A stretch of 6,064 bases of DNA, taken from positions 1 to 6,064 of the forward strand of contig JACRCG010000157.1 of the NCBI GenBank assembly GCA_016219145.1, in the 5' to 3' direction. Every line of letters starts with the position of its first letter. Position 1 is the first letter of the stretch. Position numbers and translations under genes: made by a program. The notes beneath the pieces were generated by a model that was not told the origin of the DNA, did not search any database, and was given only the letters and a program-made list of their open reading frames with translations. Below, piece after piece: positions 4,523-6,064 of the stretch. Source of the DNA: Deltaproteobacteria bacterium. GTDB lineage: Bacteria > Desulfobacterota > Desulfuromonadia > Geobacterales > Pseudopelobacteraceae.

Positions 4523-6064
4523 ATGAACACAGCCTTGCAGAGATTTACAGCATGGGTGTTGCTCGCCGGTCTCACTCTGATTCTCGCCGCTTGCGGCGGT
4601 GGTGGCGGCGGTGGTGGCGGCGGGGGCGGCCCTGTTCCGATGACCACAATATCCGTTGCAACAAAAGGCGTGATTCAGGGCGCATCGGTGACAGTTCACC
4701 AGCTGCTTTCGGACGGCAGGACCGGAAGCCTGCTCGGTACTGGCGCGACCGGTGTTGCCGGGGTCTATTCCGTGAATATACCGTCATCCCAGACCGTCGG
4801 CCCGCTGCTTGTGACGGTTGCCGGTCAGGCCGGAGCCAAAAGGGACGTATCCGTGCCGGGCGCAACGACCCCGGTGGATTTCACCGCTGCGGAAGCCTAT
4901 CATGCCGTAGCCAACAATGTCGTTCCCGGCCAGACGATTGTCGTCAGTTCCCTGACCGAGGCCGCTTACAAGAAACTGCAGCAGATCCTTACCGTCAGCC
5001 CCGCCCTGGCTACTCCAGCCCGGATTGCGGGTGCGGTGGATGCGGCCAATGCCAGGGTTGCAGCGCTGTTCGGCATAGGCAACATTCTTGCTGATCCCGC
5101 CGGCGACACCACCTATCAGGCGGCCCTTCTGATTCTCGACCAGATGATCATCGATCTGGCTCCCGGAAATACCGTCACACTGTTCAACCTTGTCAACCCG
5201 GCTTTTGCCAATGTTGGCAGCCCGGCTTACCAGACCTATCTGAACGCGCTGGTCGCCGCGGCCAACCGGGCGGCGCTTGCCAACCCGGCATTGGCGGCTG
5301 AAATCCAGGCGATAGTGGCATTGGCTTCCGCACCGCCAGCCGAGCCGGACTGGACCGATCTTACCGCACCGACCGCTCCGTCAAACCTGGCAGCAACCGT
5401 GAACGCCCTGACTGCCAGCACCAGTTCTGTCGTTCTCTCGTGGAGCCCATCCACGGATGCCAACGGTATCGCTGGGTACGATGTCTACCGTGACGGAGTC
5501 AGGATCGCCACCGTGACAACCGTTGCCTATACCGACCAGCCGCTGGCCAATAATGCCACCTACAACTACTTCATTATTGCATTCGACGCTGCCGGAAACC
5601 GTTCGGTTGCCAGCGCCGCGCTTGCCGTTCCGGTAGCGGTGGCGGCGACTGATGTCACACCGCCGACAGCTCCCGGCAATCTGTCCGCATCGACCTTCGC
5701 GCTGAGCCAGACCACCAGCTCGGTGGTGCTGATGTGGAGTCCGGCCACTGACAACAAAGCCGTAACAGCTTATGAAATCTACCGCGACGGCAGCCTGATC
5801 GCCACGGTGGCGACACCCGGCTATACCGATCCGCTGGTCTCGATTTCCACCACCTATCTGTACTACATCGTAGCCATGGATGCCGCCGGAAACCGTTCGG
5901 TCCCGAGCAACCAGCTGTTGGTGACTCCCAACCAGCCGTCTCTTGGTGTCATTGTGAATGGCCAGCTCTCTCCCGGCATTATCGGACTTCCGGGAGCCGA
6001 TGTCATAGCACCCACGGCGCCGGCGTCACTTACCGCCACTACCTTTGCCCAGACCGCCACCACC
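4523..6064 (+). CDS. Surface lipoprotein with fibronectin type III domains (3' end outside window)
   Basis: An open frame of 514 codons runs to the window edge without a stop. ATG at 4523 follows GGAAGGAGGA (4509-4518). Residues 1-24 are a lipoprotein signal with lipobox LAAC (Cys24), followed by twelve glycines (25-36), a common flexible tether. Residues about 42-120 resemble a carboxypeptidase-regulatory-like beta-sandwich (KGVIQGASVTV, then GTGATGVAGVYSVNI). Residues about 123-270 are Ala-rich and helical, including AANARVAALFGIGNIL. Two fibronectin III domains follow (about 281-372 and 379-470) with conserved Trp307/Trp405 and YxVYRDG/YxIYRDG, and a third begins at 496. No heme motif is present so far, but multiheme regions could lie downstream. 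It is probably anchored in the outer membrane and exposed at the surface, as a structural or binding partner of the cytochrome complex or in contact with minerals or cells. The domains are clear; the function is inferred. Confidence 0.9.
   Translation, partial: MNTALQRFTAWVLLAGLTLILAACGGGGGGGGGGGGPVPMTTISVATKGVIQGASVTVHQLLSDGRTGSLLGTGATGVAGVYSVNIPSSQTVGPLLVTVAGQAGAKRDVSVPGATTPVDFTAAEAYHAVANNVVPGQTIVVSSLTEAAYKKLQQILTVSPALATPARIAGAVDAANARVAALFGIGNILADPAGDTTYQAALLILDQMIIDLAPGNTVTLFNLVNPAFANVGSPAYQTYLNALVAAANRAALANPALAAEIQAIVALASAPPAEPDWTDLTAPTAPSNLAATVNALTASTSSVVLSWSPSTDANGIAGYDVYRDGVRIATVTTVAYTDQPLANNATYNYFIIAFDAAGNRSVASAALAVPVAVAATDVTPPTAPGNLSASTFALSQTTSSVVLMWSPATDNKAVTAYEIYRDGSLIATVATPGYTDPLVSISTTYLYYIVAMDAAGNRSVPSNQLLVTPNQPSLGVIVNGQLSPGIIGLPGADVIAPTAPASLTATTFAQTATT
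4595..4630 (+). repeat. Poly-glycine codon tract after the lipobox
   Basis: Twelve consecutive GGN codons (mostly GGC and GGT, one GGG) encode the spacer right after lipidated Cys24. The DNA is a GGC/GGT microsatellite-like run. Changes by whole codons would vary tether length without breaking the frame, while other slips would switch the gene off. Confidence 0.8.
5363..5932 (+). repeat. Tandem fibronectin III coding repeats, period 294 bp
   Basis: Two copies of a 98-codon unit encode the first two fibronectin III domains. A 17-base segment, GCCGGAAACCGTTCGGT, is identical in both (5591-5607 and 5885-5901), and the protein motifs TAPTAPSNL/TPPTAPGNL, YRDG and DAAGNRSV recur in register. A third copy starts at 6008 after a spacer of about 25 residues and is cut by the window end. 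Confidence 0.8.

Noticed and set aside
4465..4865. Minus-strand open frames with proline or arginine runs opposite the start of the fibronectin III gene
   Set aside because: The poly-proline is simply the reverse complement of the Gly12 tract, and the other frame is Arg/Pro-rich in the manner of GC-rich antisense frames. The + strand frame has a lipobox, a ribosome binding site and real domains.
1..6064. Mobile elements, CRISPR arrays, tRNA or rRNA genes
   Set aside because: I saw no transposase or integrase motifs, no regularly spaced identical direct repeats and no tRNA-like or rRNA-like segments. The only sizeable repeats are the coding repeats listed.

Overview
The window looks like chromosomal DNA of a Geobacter-type dissimilatory metal reducer (Desulfuromonadia/Geobacterales). 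This rests on a run of multiheme c-type cytochrome lipoproteins next to an outer-membrane beta-barrel, on CxxxxCH/CxxCH heme pairs of the kind known from Geobacter cytochromes, and on a Gly-rich surface lipoprotein with fibronectin III domains. The genus cannot be fixed from the sequence alone. All six supported genes are on the + strand.

Region 1 (1-832): a self-contained peroxiredoxin gene. It has a good sigma70-type promoter (TTGACA-N17-TATTAC), a small Fur/PerR-like dyad just after the expected start of transcription, a typical 2-Cys peroxiredoxin of 198 residues, and a strong intrinsic terminator.

Region 2 (833-1927): a regulatory stretch and a TetR-family repressor gene. The 390-bp gap before tetR holds three perfect inverted repeats. 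One, ACTACGAT-CCAT-ATCGTAGT, overlaps a candidate extended -10 promoter. Another, TGTAAG-N6-CTTACA, lies just ahead of the tetR ribosome binding site. The repressor carries eight cysteines, all in its C-terminal ligand-binding half. No terminator is visible between tetR and the next gene.

Region 3 (1928-6064, continuing beyond the window): a tightly packed envelope operon. It encodes a 445-residue outer-membrane beta-barrel with a Tat-like signal peptide, a pentaheme cytochrome lipoprotein, a probable octaheme cytochrome lipoprotein with mixed CxxCH, CxxxCH and CxxxxCH motifs, and, after a hairpin-containing 60-bp spacer, a large fibronectin III lipoprotein that runs off the right edge. The first three genes overlap by 11 and 13 bp, so their translation is probably coupled.

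The parts fit a porin-cytochrome conduit: the barrel crosses the outer membrane, the two lipid-anchored cytochromes carry electrons at its faces, and the fibronectin III protein is a surface-exposed partner. The set resembles Geobacter ext/omc-type gene clusters in logic (TetR regulator, porin, multiheme lipoproteins). I cannot assign it to a named cluster, and it may be an undescribed variant. The conduit role is inferred from composition and order.
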